This document shows, piece after piece, positions 25,667 through 33,903 of a stretch of DNA of 64,000 bases. A model generated the notes under the pieces. It saw only the letters and a program-made list of their open reading frames with translations, was not told the origin of the DNA and did not search any database. A program made the translations under genes and the position numbers. The DNA is taken from the NCBI RefSeq assembly GCF_002803075.1, contig NZ_NNBK01000012.1:372001-436000 (forward strand), in the 5' to 3' direction. Positions within the stretch are counted from its first letter, which is position 1. Each line of letters opens with the position of its first letter. Source of the stretch: Streptomyces sp. CB01373 (GTDB lineage Bacteria; Actinomycetota; Actinomycetes; Streptomycetales; Streptomycetaceae).

Positions 25667-26353
25667 GTGACCGTGAGCGACACTGTGCCGACCCGCCGTG
25701 CGCGCGAGCCGCGTGTGCTCGCTCTGCTCCACACTTCGCCGGTCCACGTCCCGGTCTTCGACGGGCTGCGCGACGAGACCGACCCCGGCCTCGTGCTACG
25801 GCACTTCGTCGACGAGGAGTTGCTGCGGCTGGCCCGCCGGGACGGGCCGGGGGCGGTGACTGGCGCGGTGGAGGCGGTGCTGGGCAGGGCGGTCGCCGAG
25901 GGTGCCCGGGCCGTCCTGTGCACCTGCTCGACCCTCGGGGGCGTCGCGGAGGAGGCGGGGGCGGCGGGGCTCGCCGTGCCGGTGCTTCGGGTGGACCGCC
26001 CCATGGCGGCCGCGGCGGTCGCCGCCGGGCCGCGGGTGGTCCTCCTCGCGGCGCTGGCGAGCACCCTCGCGCCGACCACCGCGCTGATCGAGGAGCAGGC
26101 CCGCCACGCCGGACGCGCCGTGACCGTATGGCCCGTACTCGTCGACGCCGCCTGGTCCCGCTTCGAGGCCGGTGACACCGAGGGGTACGTGCGCGAGGTG
26201 GCCGCCGCGGCCGACCGGGTCGCCCACGCCGACGTGATCGTCCTGGCCCAGGCCTCCATGGCTCCCGCTCAGCGCCTCACGACGACGTCGGTGCCTGTCC
26301 TCTCCAGCCCCGGTCCGGGCTTCGAGGCGGCGGCACGCGCGGCACGACGCTGA
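25667..26353 (+). CDS. Asp/Glu/hydantoin racemase superfamily protein
   Basis: 228 residues, GTG 25667 with AGGAG 4 nt upstream. The family has two catalytic Cys; here the first is in AVLCTCSTLGG, while the second half has DVIVLAQASMA, where many members also lack the second Cys. RVLALLHTSPVHVP is the typical N-terminal strand. It may act on aspartate or a related amino acid, and its 12-bp distance from panD suggests co-transcription and a link to aspartate/beta-alanine metabolism. Substrate is unproven. Confidence 0.75.
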   Translation: MTVSDTVPTRRAREPRVLALLHTSPVHVPVFDGLRDETDPGLVLRHFVDEELLRLARRDGPGAVTGAVEAVLGRAVAEGARAVLCTCSTLGGVAEEAGAAGLAVPVLRVDRPMAAAAVAAGPRVVLLAALASTLAPTTALIEEQARHAGRAVTVWPVLVDAAWSRFEAGDTEGYVREVAAAADRVAHADVIVLAQASMAPAQRLTTTSVPVLSSPGPGFEAAARAARR

Positions 26354-26499
26354 GCCGTCCGACCCCTCGACGCCCTCGTGCGCGTACCGCGTGTCCGCCC
26401 GGCTTCTCGTCGTGTCTCCGTCGGGTGACTGGTGGCGCCGGGGTCGGGTAGGTGGGGAGTAGTCCAGAGCCGATGTCGACCGACTGGCCGGAGGACGCC

Positions 26500-27039
26500 A
26501 TGACCGACCCGCATCCGGACCCCATCTCGCCCTCGCCGGGTCCGGACCCCCAGCATCCGCAACCGCAACCGCACCCGGTCCCCACACCGGAGCCACCCCC
26601 AACCCCGGAACCGCCTCCGGCACCCGGCCCGCCGCCCGGCCCGCCGCCCGGCCCGCCGCCCGGTCCGGCACCCGGTCCGGCACCCGGCCCGCCGCCGGGT
26701 CCGGTGCCCGGTCCTACGCCTGGCCCGCCGCCCGGTCCTGGCCCGGTTCCGTCTCCCGTACCGGGCCCGCCCCCTGGCCCTGCGCCCGGTCGCGACCCGA
26801 CTTCGCCGCCGGGTCCTGACCCGGCTCCGCCTCCGGTGCCTGGTCCGCCTCCGGTTCCCGGCCCGACCCCACCCGCGCCGCCCGGACCGCCGCCTGGTCC
26901 CGGCCCCACCCCGCCCGAGCCCCCGGGCCCGATCCCCGAGCCTCCACCCGGTCCGCCGCTCCCGGAGCCCTCGCCGTCCCCGATCCCGCCGGGCCCGGAG
27001 CCGGTCCCGAACCCGGAGCCCGGACCGCCCCTGACTTGA
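26500..27039 (+). CDS. Proline-rich low-complexity protein
   Basis: 179 residues from ATG 26500 with GGAGGA just upstream. After a short MTDPHPDP start it is almost wholly PxP/PPG repeats (GPPPGPPPGPPPGPAPGPAP and similar), without signal peptide or membrane segment. The opposite strand is also open as a Gly-rich frame. I prefer this strand because of the ribosome binding site and start context; it may alternatively be untranslated low-complexity DNA. Confidence 0.4.
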   Translation: MTDPHPDPISPSPGPDPQHPQPQPHPVPTPEPPPTPEPPPAPGPPPGPPPGPPPGPAPGPAPGPPPGPVPGPTPGPPPGPGPVPSPVPGPPPGPAPGRDPTSPPGPDPAPPPVPGPPPVPGPTPPAPPGPPPGPGPTPPEPPGPIPEPPPGPPLPEPSPSPIPPGPEPVPNPEPGPPLT

Positions 27040-27059
27040 CGCCCGTCCCCTGACACCCC

Positions 27060-27345
27060 GCCCGAGCTGACGCCCGAACGCACGCCGGCAGCACGCGCGA
27101 GCGTCCGCGCTCCGGCCCCGCCCGCGAACACGCGCCCGGGTCCCGCCTGCGGACACGCGCCAGCGGTCCAGCCCGGGAACGCGCCTTCGCCGCGCCTGCG
27201 AACACACGCTCCCGCCGCGCCCGCGAACATGCGCCCGCAGTCCCCGCCAGCGGACACGCGACCGCGACCACGTTCCCGCCGCGCCCGCACACACATGCCC
27301 CCGGTCCCGCCGCGAGCACGCGCCCCCGCCCCCCCCGCAGGCAAA
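27060..27345. repeat. Degenerate GC-rich repeat tract
   Basis: A series of imperfect units built on CCGCGCCCGCGAACACGCGCC (for example at about 27115, 27190, 27220 and 27270), with spacing around 30-40 bp and much drift. No gene is supported. It separates the proline-rich gene from the gnd terminator. Confidence 0.5.
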
Positions 27346-27349
27346 AGAA

Positions 27350-27381
27350 GACGGTGGGCGGCCTTCCAGCCGCCCACCGTC
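27350..27381 (-). terminator. Rho-independent terminator of gnd
   Basis: Perfect 13-bp stem GACGGTGGGCGGC / GCCGCCCACCGTC with a 6-nt loop. On the minus strand it is followed by TTCTTTTGCC. It starts 44 bp past the gnd stop. Confidence 0.85.
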
Positions 27382-27424
27382 ATCTACTCACCGTCCGGCC
27401 GAAGCGGCCGGCGAACCGGTACCG

Positions 27425-28864
27425 CTACGCCGTCACCTCCGACCGGTCCCCGCCCCACAGCGTGTGGAACGAGCCGTCCCGGTCCACCCGCCGGTACGTG
27501 TGCGCCCCGAAGAAGTCCCGCTGCCCCTGGGTGAGCGCGGCGGGCAGCCGCTCGGCGCGCAGGGCGTCGTAGTAGGCGAGGGCGGCCGAGAAGCCGGGGG
27601 CCGGGACGCCCTGCCGGGTCGCGGCGACCAGGACCTCGCGCCAGTCGTCCTGGGCCGCCGCGATCTCCTGGGCGAAGGTGTCGTCGGACAGCAGGCTCGG
27701 CAGGTCCGGGCGGGCGTCGTACGCGGCGCGGATCCGGTCCAGGAAGGCCGCGCGGATGATGCAGCCGCCGCGCCAGATGGCGGAGACCGCGCCGAGGTCG
27801 ATGTCCCAGCCGTACTCCGCGCTGCCCGCGGCGATCTCGTGGAAGCCCTGGGTGTACGACACGATCTTCGAGGCGTACAGCGCCTGTTCCACCCGGTCGG
27901 CGAACGCGGCCGCCTCCGACTCGCTCAGCGGGGACGCCTTCGGGCCCGCCAGCCCGCGCGACGCCTCCCGCAGGTCCGCGTGGCCCGACAGGGAACGGGC
28001 GAAGACCGCCTCCGCGATGCCCGAGACCGGCACGCCCAGGTCGAGCGCGATCTGGACCGTCCAGCGGCCGGTGCCCTTCTGCTCGGCCTGGTCCACCACC
28101 ACGTCCACGAACGGCTTGCCGGTCGCCGCGTCCACGTGGGACAGGACCTCGGCCGTGATCTCGATCAGGTACGAGTCGAGCCGGCCCGTGTTCCAGGTGC
28201 GGAAGATGTCCGCGATCTGCGCGGGGGAGTACCCGGCCACGTCCCGCAGCAGCTGGTACGCCTCGCCGATCAGCTGCATGTCGGCGTACTCGATGCCGTT
28301 GTGCACCATCTTCACGAAGTGCCCGGCGCCGTCGGGGCCGACGTGCGTGACGCACGGCGCGCCGTCCTTCGCCTTCGCGGAGATCTTCTCCAGCATCGGA
28401 CCGAGCGAGTCGTACGACTCCTTCGAGCCGCCCGGCATGATGCTCGGCCCGTGCAGCGCGCCCTCCTCGCCGCCGGAGATCCCGGTGCCCACGAAGTGGA
28501 TGCCCTGCTCGCGCAGCTCCCGCTCCCGGCGCCGGGTGTCCGCGAAGTGCGCGTTGCCGCCGTCGATGATCATGTCGCCGGGCTCAAGGAGCGGGGCGAA
28601 CTCCCGGATCACCGCGTCGGTCGGCTCGCCGGCCTTCACCATGATGACCAGGCGGCGCGGCCGTTCCAGGGCCGCCACGAACTCCTTCGCGGTCTCGGCC
28701 GCGACGAAGTCGCCCTCGTGCCCGAACTCCTCGACCAGGGCGTGCGTCCGGGCCGCCGTCCGGTTGTGCAGTGCGACCGCGTAGCCGTTGCGCGCGAAAT
28801 TGCGGGCGAGGTTGCGGCCCATGACCGCGAGTCCCGTGACGCCGATCTGGGCTGTAGTGCTCAT
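27425..28864 (-). CDS. gnd: 6-phosphogluconate dehydrogenase (decarboxylating)
   Basis: 479 residues, full length for the long homodimeric class. It oxidises 6-phosphogluconate to ribulose 5-phosphate plus CO2 with NADP+ in the pentose phosphate pathway. The Rossmann motif is unusual but conserved (GVTGLAVMGRNLARN), followed by HNRTAART, the substrate-binding GTGISGGEEGALHGPSIMPG, the catalytic Lys in GHFVKMVHNGIEY and the C-terminal GAHTYRRVD. Monocistronic, with its own terminator. Confidence 0.96.
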   Translation of the reverse strand: MSTTAQIGVTGLAVMGRNLARNFARNGYAVALHNRTAARTHALVEEFGHEGDFVAAETAKEFVAALERPRRLVIMVKAGEPTDAVIREFAPLLEPGDMIIDGGNAHFADTRRRERELREQGIHFVGTGISGGEEGALHGPSIMPGGSKESYDSLGPMLEKISAKAKDGAPCVTHVGPDGAGHFVKMVHNGIEYADMQLIGEAYQLLRDVAGYSPAQIADIFRTWNTGRLDSYLIEITAEVLSHVDAATGKPFVDVVVDQAEQKGTGRWTVQIALDLGVPVSGIAEAVFARSLSGHADLREASRGLAGPKASPLSESEAAAFADRVEQALYASKIVSYTQGFHEIAAGSAEYGWDIDLGAVSAIWRGGCIIRAAFLDRIRAAYDARPDLPSLLSDDTFAQEIAAAQDDWREVLVAATRQGVPAPGFSAALAYYDALRAERLPAALTQGQRDFFGAHTYRRVDRDGSFHTLWGGDRSEVTA

Positions 28865-29248
28865 ACCGCCTGCTCCTCGAAAATCCGGTGAATCATCAAG
28901 TGGAACGCCGGGGCCCGGCCGCCGGTGCCGTCGGCCGGTCCGACGCCGGTTCCGCCGTGGGTCCCGCCATCGGCCCGCCGTCCGTCGCGCCGCCCGTGCC
29001 CGCCAGTATCACTGCTCCTGCCCCTTCGACCATCCTGACGTGCCGGTACGGCGCGCGCACATTCGGCACCCGGCACCCTTCCATACGCGCGGCGGGTGCC
29101 CAGTGGCTCAGCGCGCGGCCCGCGGATCCGGCCAATCAACGTACGTAACCGGCCACTTGGGGTGACGAACCGGCCGATAGCCGTCTTGTCAGGGCCTGTT
29201 CGCGGCGGTTACTTTCGCCCCTCCTGACGCATGTCGAGGGAGCTTGAG
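28865..29248. other. Divergent promoter region between gnd and the Rpf/M23 gene
   Basis: 384 bp without a supported gene. AACCGGCC occurs twice (about 29147 and 29168) close to the Rpf/M23 start, and GGGTGCC/GGCACCC form an inverted repeat around 29078-29102. I looked for a cyclic-di-AMP (ydaO-type) riboswitch, often found before Streptomyces cell-wall hydrolase genes, and did not see its conserved core. Confidence 0.4.
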
Positions 29249-30445
29249 ATGGCCGTACGCGGTCGGCACCGCCGGTACCAGCCGAACAGGATCAACCGCG
29301 CCTCGCTCACCGTCACGGCGGGCGGCGCCGGGATGGCCATTCCGCTCATCGGCGCCGGGGCCGCGCACGCCGCCGACGCCTCCACCTGGAACAAGGTGGC
29401 CGCCTGCGAGTCGAGCGGCAACTGGCACATCAACACGGGCAACGGCTACTACGGCGGGCTCCAGTTCACCCGGTCCACCTGGGCGGCGTACGGCGGGACG
29501 CGGTACGCGCCCAGCGCCGACCTGGCCACCCGGGACCAGCAGATCGCCGTCGCGGAGAAGGTGCTCGACGGGCAGGGACCCGGCGCCTGGCCGGTGTGCT
29601 CGACGCGGGCCGGTCTCAGCAGGGGCGGCGGCACCCCCGGCGTCCACCCGGACACCGCCGGACAGCGGTCCGTGCGCGATGCCGGCAGTACCGGGAGTAC
29701 CGGCGCTGCCAAGAGCCCCGCCCGCGAGGTCGACGTACGGCCGCAGACCGCGCCGCAGGCGCGGGCCGGCAGCGCCGAGATGTACAAGGTCGTCCGCGGC
29801 GACACCCTCTCCGGCATTGCCGACGAGCGTCATGTCTCCGGCGGCTGGCGGCAGTTGTACGCCGCCAACCGTACGACCGTGGGCTCCGACCCGAACCTGA
29901 TCCTGCCGGGCCAGCGGCTCGCCGTGCCCAAGTCGCGTACGACGGCCGAGCCGCACCGCAAGGCGTCCACCGCCACGCGCCCGGCCAGAGAGGCCAAGCC
30001 CGCGTCCGGCACGGCCAAGTCCCGGCCCCACTCCACCCAGCACGCCCTCGTCGCCCCTGTCGGCGGCGGCATCGGCACGGCCTACCACGCGACCGGCTCC
30101 CACTGGTCGAAGGGCTACCACACCGGCGTCGACTTCGAGGTCCCCACCGGCACCTCCGTGAAGGCGGCCGCGGCCGGCCGGGTGGTCAGCGCCGGCTGGG
30201 GCGGCGCCTACGGCTATCAGGTGGTCATCCGGCACGCCGACGGCCACTACACGCAGTACGGCCACCTGTCGGCGATATCCGTACGGGTCGGGCAGACGGT
30301 CGCCGCCGGGCGCGGCATCGGCCGGTCCGGGGCCACGGGCAACGTCACCGGACCGCACCTGCACTTCGAGGTGCGTACGGGGCCCGGGTTCGGCACCGAC
30401 GTCGACCCGCTCGCGTATCTGCGGGCCGGGGGCGTCAGGATCTGA
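29249..30445 (+). CDS. Secreted Rpf-LysM-M23 cell-wall hydrolase
   Basis: 398 residues from ATG 29249 (GAGGGAG upstream). A signal peptide ends at AGAAHA-AD (about residue 42). Then come an Rpf-type transglycosylase domain (WNKVAACESSGNWHINTGNG, with the catalytic Glu), a LysM domain (MYKVVRGDTLSGIADE... NLILPGQRLAVP), a basic linker, and an M23 metallopeptidase with H-x-GVD (YHTGVDFEVPTG), HADGHYTQYGH and HLHFEV zinc residues. It should cut both glycan strands and peptide cross-links of peptidoglycan, as resuscitation or germination factors do. Three domains in one chain make it larger than plain Rpf proteins. Confidence 0.9.
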   Translation: MAVRGRHRRYQPNRINRASLTVTAGGAGMAIPLIGAGAAHAADASTWNKVAACESSGNWHINTGNGYYGGLQFTRSTWAAYGGTRYAPSADLATRDQQIAVAEKVLDGQGPGAWPVCSTRAGLSRGGGTPGVHPDTAGQRSVRDAGSTGSTGAAKSPAREVDVRPQTAPQARAGSAEMYKVVRGDTLSGIADERHVSGGWRQLYAANRTTVGSDPNLILPGQRLAVPKSRTTAEPHRKASTATRPAREAKPASGTAKSRPHSTQHALVAPVGGGIGTAYHATGSHWSKGYHTGVDFEVPTGTSVKAAAAGRVVSAGWGGAYGYQVVIRHADGHYTQYGHLSAISVRVGQTVAAGRGIGRSGATGNVTGPHLHFEVRTGPGFGTDVDPLAYLRAGGVRI

Positions 30446-31664
30446 CGCGGGAGCCGTTCCGTCCGGGCGCGGGCGCGGGCGCGGGCGCGGGCCCCGGGAC
30501 GCAGGGGGGCGCATAGAACTGCCGGTCGGAGCACGAGCCGACGAAGAACGGGCCGAGGAAGAGCTGAGGTTCGCCCAGCGTGCGGTCCTTCTGCTCCCGC
30601 GCCGCCGGTGCGACGGGAACGACGACGACCCCGTCGGCCGCGTCCACAGGCACGGCCCGCCCGGAGCCGCCGTACGCCTCGACGGGCGGCAGCCCCTCCA
30701 CGGGCGGCAGCCCCTCCACGGACGACGGCACCTCGGCAGGCAGCGAGATCTCGGCGGGCGGCACCTCCTCGCCGGGCGGGGCCTCCCCGGCGGGCACCGC
30801 GACGGAAGCCACCCCCGCCTCCATCACCCGACCCGTACGCTCAATGCGCTCGGTCATCAGCAGGATCAGACCGCCCGCGGCCACCACACCGCAGCCCAGC
30901 GCCAGCAGCGTGCCCGTCGCGCCGTAGCGGAAGGTCTCGCCGAGCAGCGTGAGCCCGACCGCGGCCGCCATCACCGGGTTCACCACCGTCAGCGTGGCCA
31001 GCGGCGCCGCCAGACCACCGCCCCGGTACGAGGCCTGCGACAGCAGGGTCCCGGCCGTGGCCAGGACGCCTATCGCGGTCAGGGACGGCAGCTCCGCCGC
31101 CGCGATCCCGTCGGTGAAGTCGACCGCGACCGTCTTGGTGAACACCGAGGACATGCCGAAGGCGATGCCGGAGCCGGTGGCGAGCAGCACGCTGCGCACC
31201 GCCGGATGCCGGTGCGCCGCCCTGCCCGCGACCGTGAACGCCACCAGTACACCGGCGGTCACCACCGCCAGGCCCGCGCGCTGCGCGGTGTTCAGCGTCT
31301 GCGTGTGGGAGGCGCCCACCAGGGACAGCAGTCCCGCGAGCCCCACCGTCGCCATGACCGCGCCGCGCCAGGCGGCGGCGCCCGCCCGCCGGCCGACGAA
31401 CAGCGCCGCCATCGGCAGCGCGAACACGATGGTCAGGGCGCCCAGCGGCTGGACCAGACTGAGCGGGCCGCAGGCCAGGGCCACCACGTGCAGCAGTCCG
31501 CCGAGACCGTTCAGCACCAGCGCCGCCCACCAGGCGGGCCGGCGCAGCGGCGCGTACTGCTCGCCGGGCGAGGACACCGCGACCCGCTCCTGGACGATCG
31601 CACCGCCGGCGTAGGCGACGGCGGACACGAACGACAGCAGCACGGACAGCGCGAGGGCGCTCAT
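30435..31664 (-). CDS. DMT-superfamily (EamA-like) permease with acidic proline-rich tail
   Basis: 409 residues from ATG 31664 (CGGAGGTG site). About nine or ten hydrophobic helices fill residues 1-300, with a repeated two-half layout (LVQPLGALTIVFALPMAALF and VVNPVMAAAVGLTLLGETF) typical of DMT or NIPA-like permeases. The last 110 residues are cytosolic, rich in PxEV repeats, ending in PAPAPAPG. Its 3' end overlaps the convergent Rpf/M23 gene by 11 nt. The substrate is unknown. Confidence 0.8.
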   Translation of the reverse strand: MSALALSVLLSFVSAVAYAGGAIVQERVAVSSPGEQYAPLRRPAWWAALVLNGLGGLLHVVALACGPLSLVQPLGALTIVFALPMAALFVGRRAGAAAWRGAVMATVGLAGLLSLVGASHTQTLNTAQRAGLAVVTAGVLVAFTVAGRAAHRHPAVRSVLLATGSGIAFGMSSVFTKTVAVDFTDGIAAAELPSLTAIGVLATAGTLLSQASYRGGGLAAPLATLTVVNPVMAAAVGLTLLGETFRYGATGTLLALGCGVVAAGGLILLMTERIERTGRVMEAGVASVAVPAGEAPPGEEVPPAEISLPAEVPSSVEGLPPVEGLPPVEAYGGSGRAVPVDAADGVVVVPVAPAAREQKDRTLGEPQLFLGPFFVGSCSDRQFYAPPCVPGPAPAPAPAPGRNGSRVRS

Positions 31665-31917
31665 GAGTCGCACCTCCGCGCGGGGCTGGGGCGGCGACCC
31701 CGGCGCGACGAACGGTCGGCTTCCATGGTTGACCACCCTGCCGTGCCGATCGCCTCACGTCGTCGTCCCTGAGCAGTCAATAGGTCCTACTGCCGATGGA
31801 GTACACCCCGCCCGCCGTCCTCCCCTGGGTGGGCGACACGGGACGGAGACACCCCCACGAATCCCCGGCGAATCCCCCTTGCGCGCCCCGGGACCGGCCT
31901 TGGTACTACTGCTTTCC

Positions 31918-32655
31918 GTGAACCTCGCGCCCGACCTCGCCGCACTGAACGACCTCGGCGGTTTCTTCGCCCTGCGCACGGGCACCCCGCCGCACGGCCC
32001 GCCGCCCACCCTCGCCCAGGCCTACGCGGACCCCGCCACGGATTCCGCGACGCATCCCCTAGTGGTCCGGGTCCGCCGGGTCGCCGACGGCATCGGCGCC
32101 CCCGAGGCGCGGGTCGCCGCCTCGGTCGCGCACCAGGCGCTCGCCGCCCGGCTGTGGTCGGCCGCACTCGGCTGCGCCGTGCTGTACGGGCGGCTCCCCG
32201 ACCTGGACGCCCGCCTCATCCGCTGGGACCCCGCGGGCAGCGCCCCGGACGACCTCTGGCTCACCGAGGTGCGCGCCCGCCCCGCGGACCCGGAGACGGT
32301 CGCGGACGTCGTCCTGCACGGCCACCTCGAGCCGCTGGCGGCCGCCCTGCGCGCCCGGTACCGCCTCGCACCGGGGCTGCTGCGGGGCAACGCGGCCTCC
32401 GCGCTGGCGGCCGCCGCCCGCCTGCTGGAGAACCAGGTGCGCGCCGGCGGCCGTACCGAGGCGGCCGACCTCACCCGGGAACTGGCCGCGGGGCTCCTCG
32501 CCCATCCCCTCCTCGACGGTGCCGGCACCCTCACCGGCACAGGCTTCCGACGGCGCAGCTGCTGCCTGTACTACCGCGTCCCCGGCGGCGGACTCTGCGG
32601 GGACTGCTGCTTCACACGGGTGCCGGGCTCTTCCCCACGGGCCGCATCTGGGTGA
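31918..32655 (+). CDS. FhuF-type (2Fe-2S)-binding protein
   Basis: 245 residues from GTG 31918; no strong ribosome binding site, and the upstream frame is open, so the start is uncertain. The C terminus has RRSCCLYYRVPGG-LCGDCC, the cysteine motif of FhuF-type siderophore ferric reductases. The N-terminal half is helical (VAASVAHQALAARLWSAALG). It may reduce ferric siderophores in the cytosol. No siderophore genes are adjacent. Confidence 0.75.
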   Translation: MNLAPDLAALNDLGGFFALRTGTPPHGPPPTLAQAYADPATDSATHPLVVRVRRVADGIGAPEARVAASVAHQALAARLWSAALGCAVLYGRLPDLDARLIRWDPAGSAPDDLWLTEVRARPADPETVADVVLHGHLEPLAAALRARYRLAPGLLRGNAASALAAAARLLENQVRAGGRTEAADLTRELAAGLLAHPLLDGAGTLTGTGFRRRSCCLYYRVPGGGLCGDCCFTRVPGSSPRAASG

Positions 32656-32694
32656 CCATGAATGCGACCGGCCGCTTCGGACAGGGGGTTGCGG

Positions 32695-33846
32695 GTGCGC
32701 GTGGGACTGCTGACCCGGGAGTACCCGCCGGACGTGTACGGCGGCGCCGGCGTCCATGTCGAGTTCCTGGCGCGGGAGCTCCGGCCGCTGGTGGACCTGG
32801 AGGTGCACTGCTGGGGCGAGGGCCGCGCCGACGGCGTCGTACGCCACCGGCCCTGGTCCGCGCTGGACGGCGCCAACGACGCGCTGCGTACCTTCTCCGT
32901 GGACCTCGCCATGGCCGCCGCGCTCAAGGGCCGTGACCTCGTCCACTCCCACACCTGGTACGCCAACCTCGCCGGTCACCTCGGCAAGATGCTGTACGGC
33001 GTGCCGCACGTGATGACCGCGCACTCCCTCGAGCCCCTGCGCCCCTGGAAGGCCGAACAGCTCGGCGGCGGCTACGCCCTGTCCGGCTGGGCCGAGCGCA
33101 CCGCGATCGAGTCCGCCGACGCGGTCGTCGCGGTCTCCGGCGCCATGCGCGAGGACATCCTCGGCTGCTACCCGGCGCTCGACCCGGCCCGGGTGCACGT
33201 CGTCCACAACGGCATCGACACCACCCTGTACCGGCCGGACCACGGCACGGACGCCCTCGACCGTGTCGGCCTCGACCCGGACCGCCCGTTCGTGCTGTTC
33301 GTCGGCCGCATCACCCGGCAGAAGGGCGTGCCGCACCTGCTGCGGGCGGTACGGGGCATCGACCCGGCGGCGCAGGTGGTGCTGTGCGCGGGGGCGCCCG
33401 ACACCCCGGAGATCGACCGGGAGTTCCGGGAGCTGTACCAGGAGCTGAGCCGGACCCGCGACGGAGTGCACTGGATCCCGCGGATGCTGCCGCGCCCGGA
33501 CGTCATCCAGCTCCTCACCCATGCCGCCGTCTTCGTCTGCCCCTCGGTCTACGAGCCGCTGGGCATCGTCAACCTGGAGGCGATGGCGTGCGGCACCCCC
33601 GTCGTGGCCTCCCGGACCGGCGGGATCCCGGAGGTGGTCGACGACGGCCGCACGGGGGTACTCGTGCCGGTGGACGACGATTTCGAGTCCGGGCTCGCCC
33701 GTGCCCTGGACTCGGTGCTCGCGGACCGGGACGGCGCGCGCCGCATGGGCGAGGCAGGACGGCGGCGCGCGGTGGAGGAGTTCGGCTGGGACGCGGTCGC
33801 CCGGCGCACCGTGCGGCTCTACGAGGAGATCCTCGAACAGGCTTAG
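32695..33846 (+). CDS. glgA: Glycogen synthase, actinobacterial GT4 type
   Basis: 383 residues from GTG 32695 (AGGGG upstream; in-frame TTG at 32689 is possible). It opens with VGLLTREYPPDVYGGAGVHV and has LVHSHTWYANLAG, a VHNGIDTTLYRP hinge, VGRITRQKGV and the nucleotide-sugar site SVYEPLGIVNLEAMACGTPV, typical of GT4 retaining transferases. It extends alpha-glucan from ADP-glucose or forms maltose-1-phosphate as mycobacterial GlgM does; sequence alone does not separate the two. glgC follows 57 bp downstream. Confidence 0.9.
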   Translation: MRVGLLTREYPPDVYGGAGVHVEFLARELRPLVDLEVHCWGEGRADGVVRHRPWSALDGANDALRTFSVDLAMAAALKGRDLVHSHTWYANLAGHLGKMLYGVPHVMTAHSLEPLRPWKAEQLGGGYALSGWAERTAIESADAVVAVSGAMREDILGCYPALDPARVHVVHNGIDTTLYRPDHGTDALDRVGLDPDRPFVLFVGRITRQKGVPHLLRAVRGIDPAAQVVLCAGAPDTPEIDREFRELYQELSRTRDGVHWIPRMLPRPDVIQLLTHAAVFVCPSVYEPLGIVNLEAMACGTPVVASRTGGIPEVVDDGRTGVLVPVDDDFESGLARALDSVLADRDGARRMGEAGRRRAVEEFGWDAVARRTVRLYEEILEQA

Positions 33847-33903
33847 GGCTCAGTCCCTCCTGCTCAGGAGCGGGAGGCAGGCAACCGGGTGAGGGGAGCG
33901 GCC

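Noticed and set aside
26640..27040. CRISPR-like array in the repeated CCGCCGCCCGG tract
   Set aside because: Repeats are short codon-scale Pro/Gly repeats without unique spacers of constant length.
26277..27383. Gly-rich 340-370-residue minus-strand frames
   Set aside because: They are the complement of the proline-rich gene and the racemase end, have no plausible ribosome binding site and run through the gnd terminator.
27464..28891. 475-residue plus-strand frame
   Set aside because: Antisense of gnd, which is certain.
28865..29248. Cyclic-di-AMP (ydaO-type) riboswitch ahead of the Rpf/M23 gene
   Set aside because: Expected from knowledge of Streptomyces rpf genes, but the conserved core was not found in the 384-bp region.
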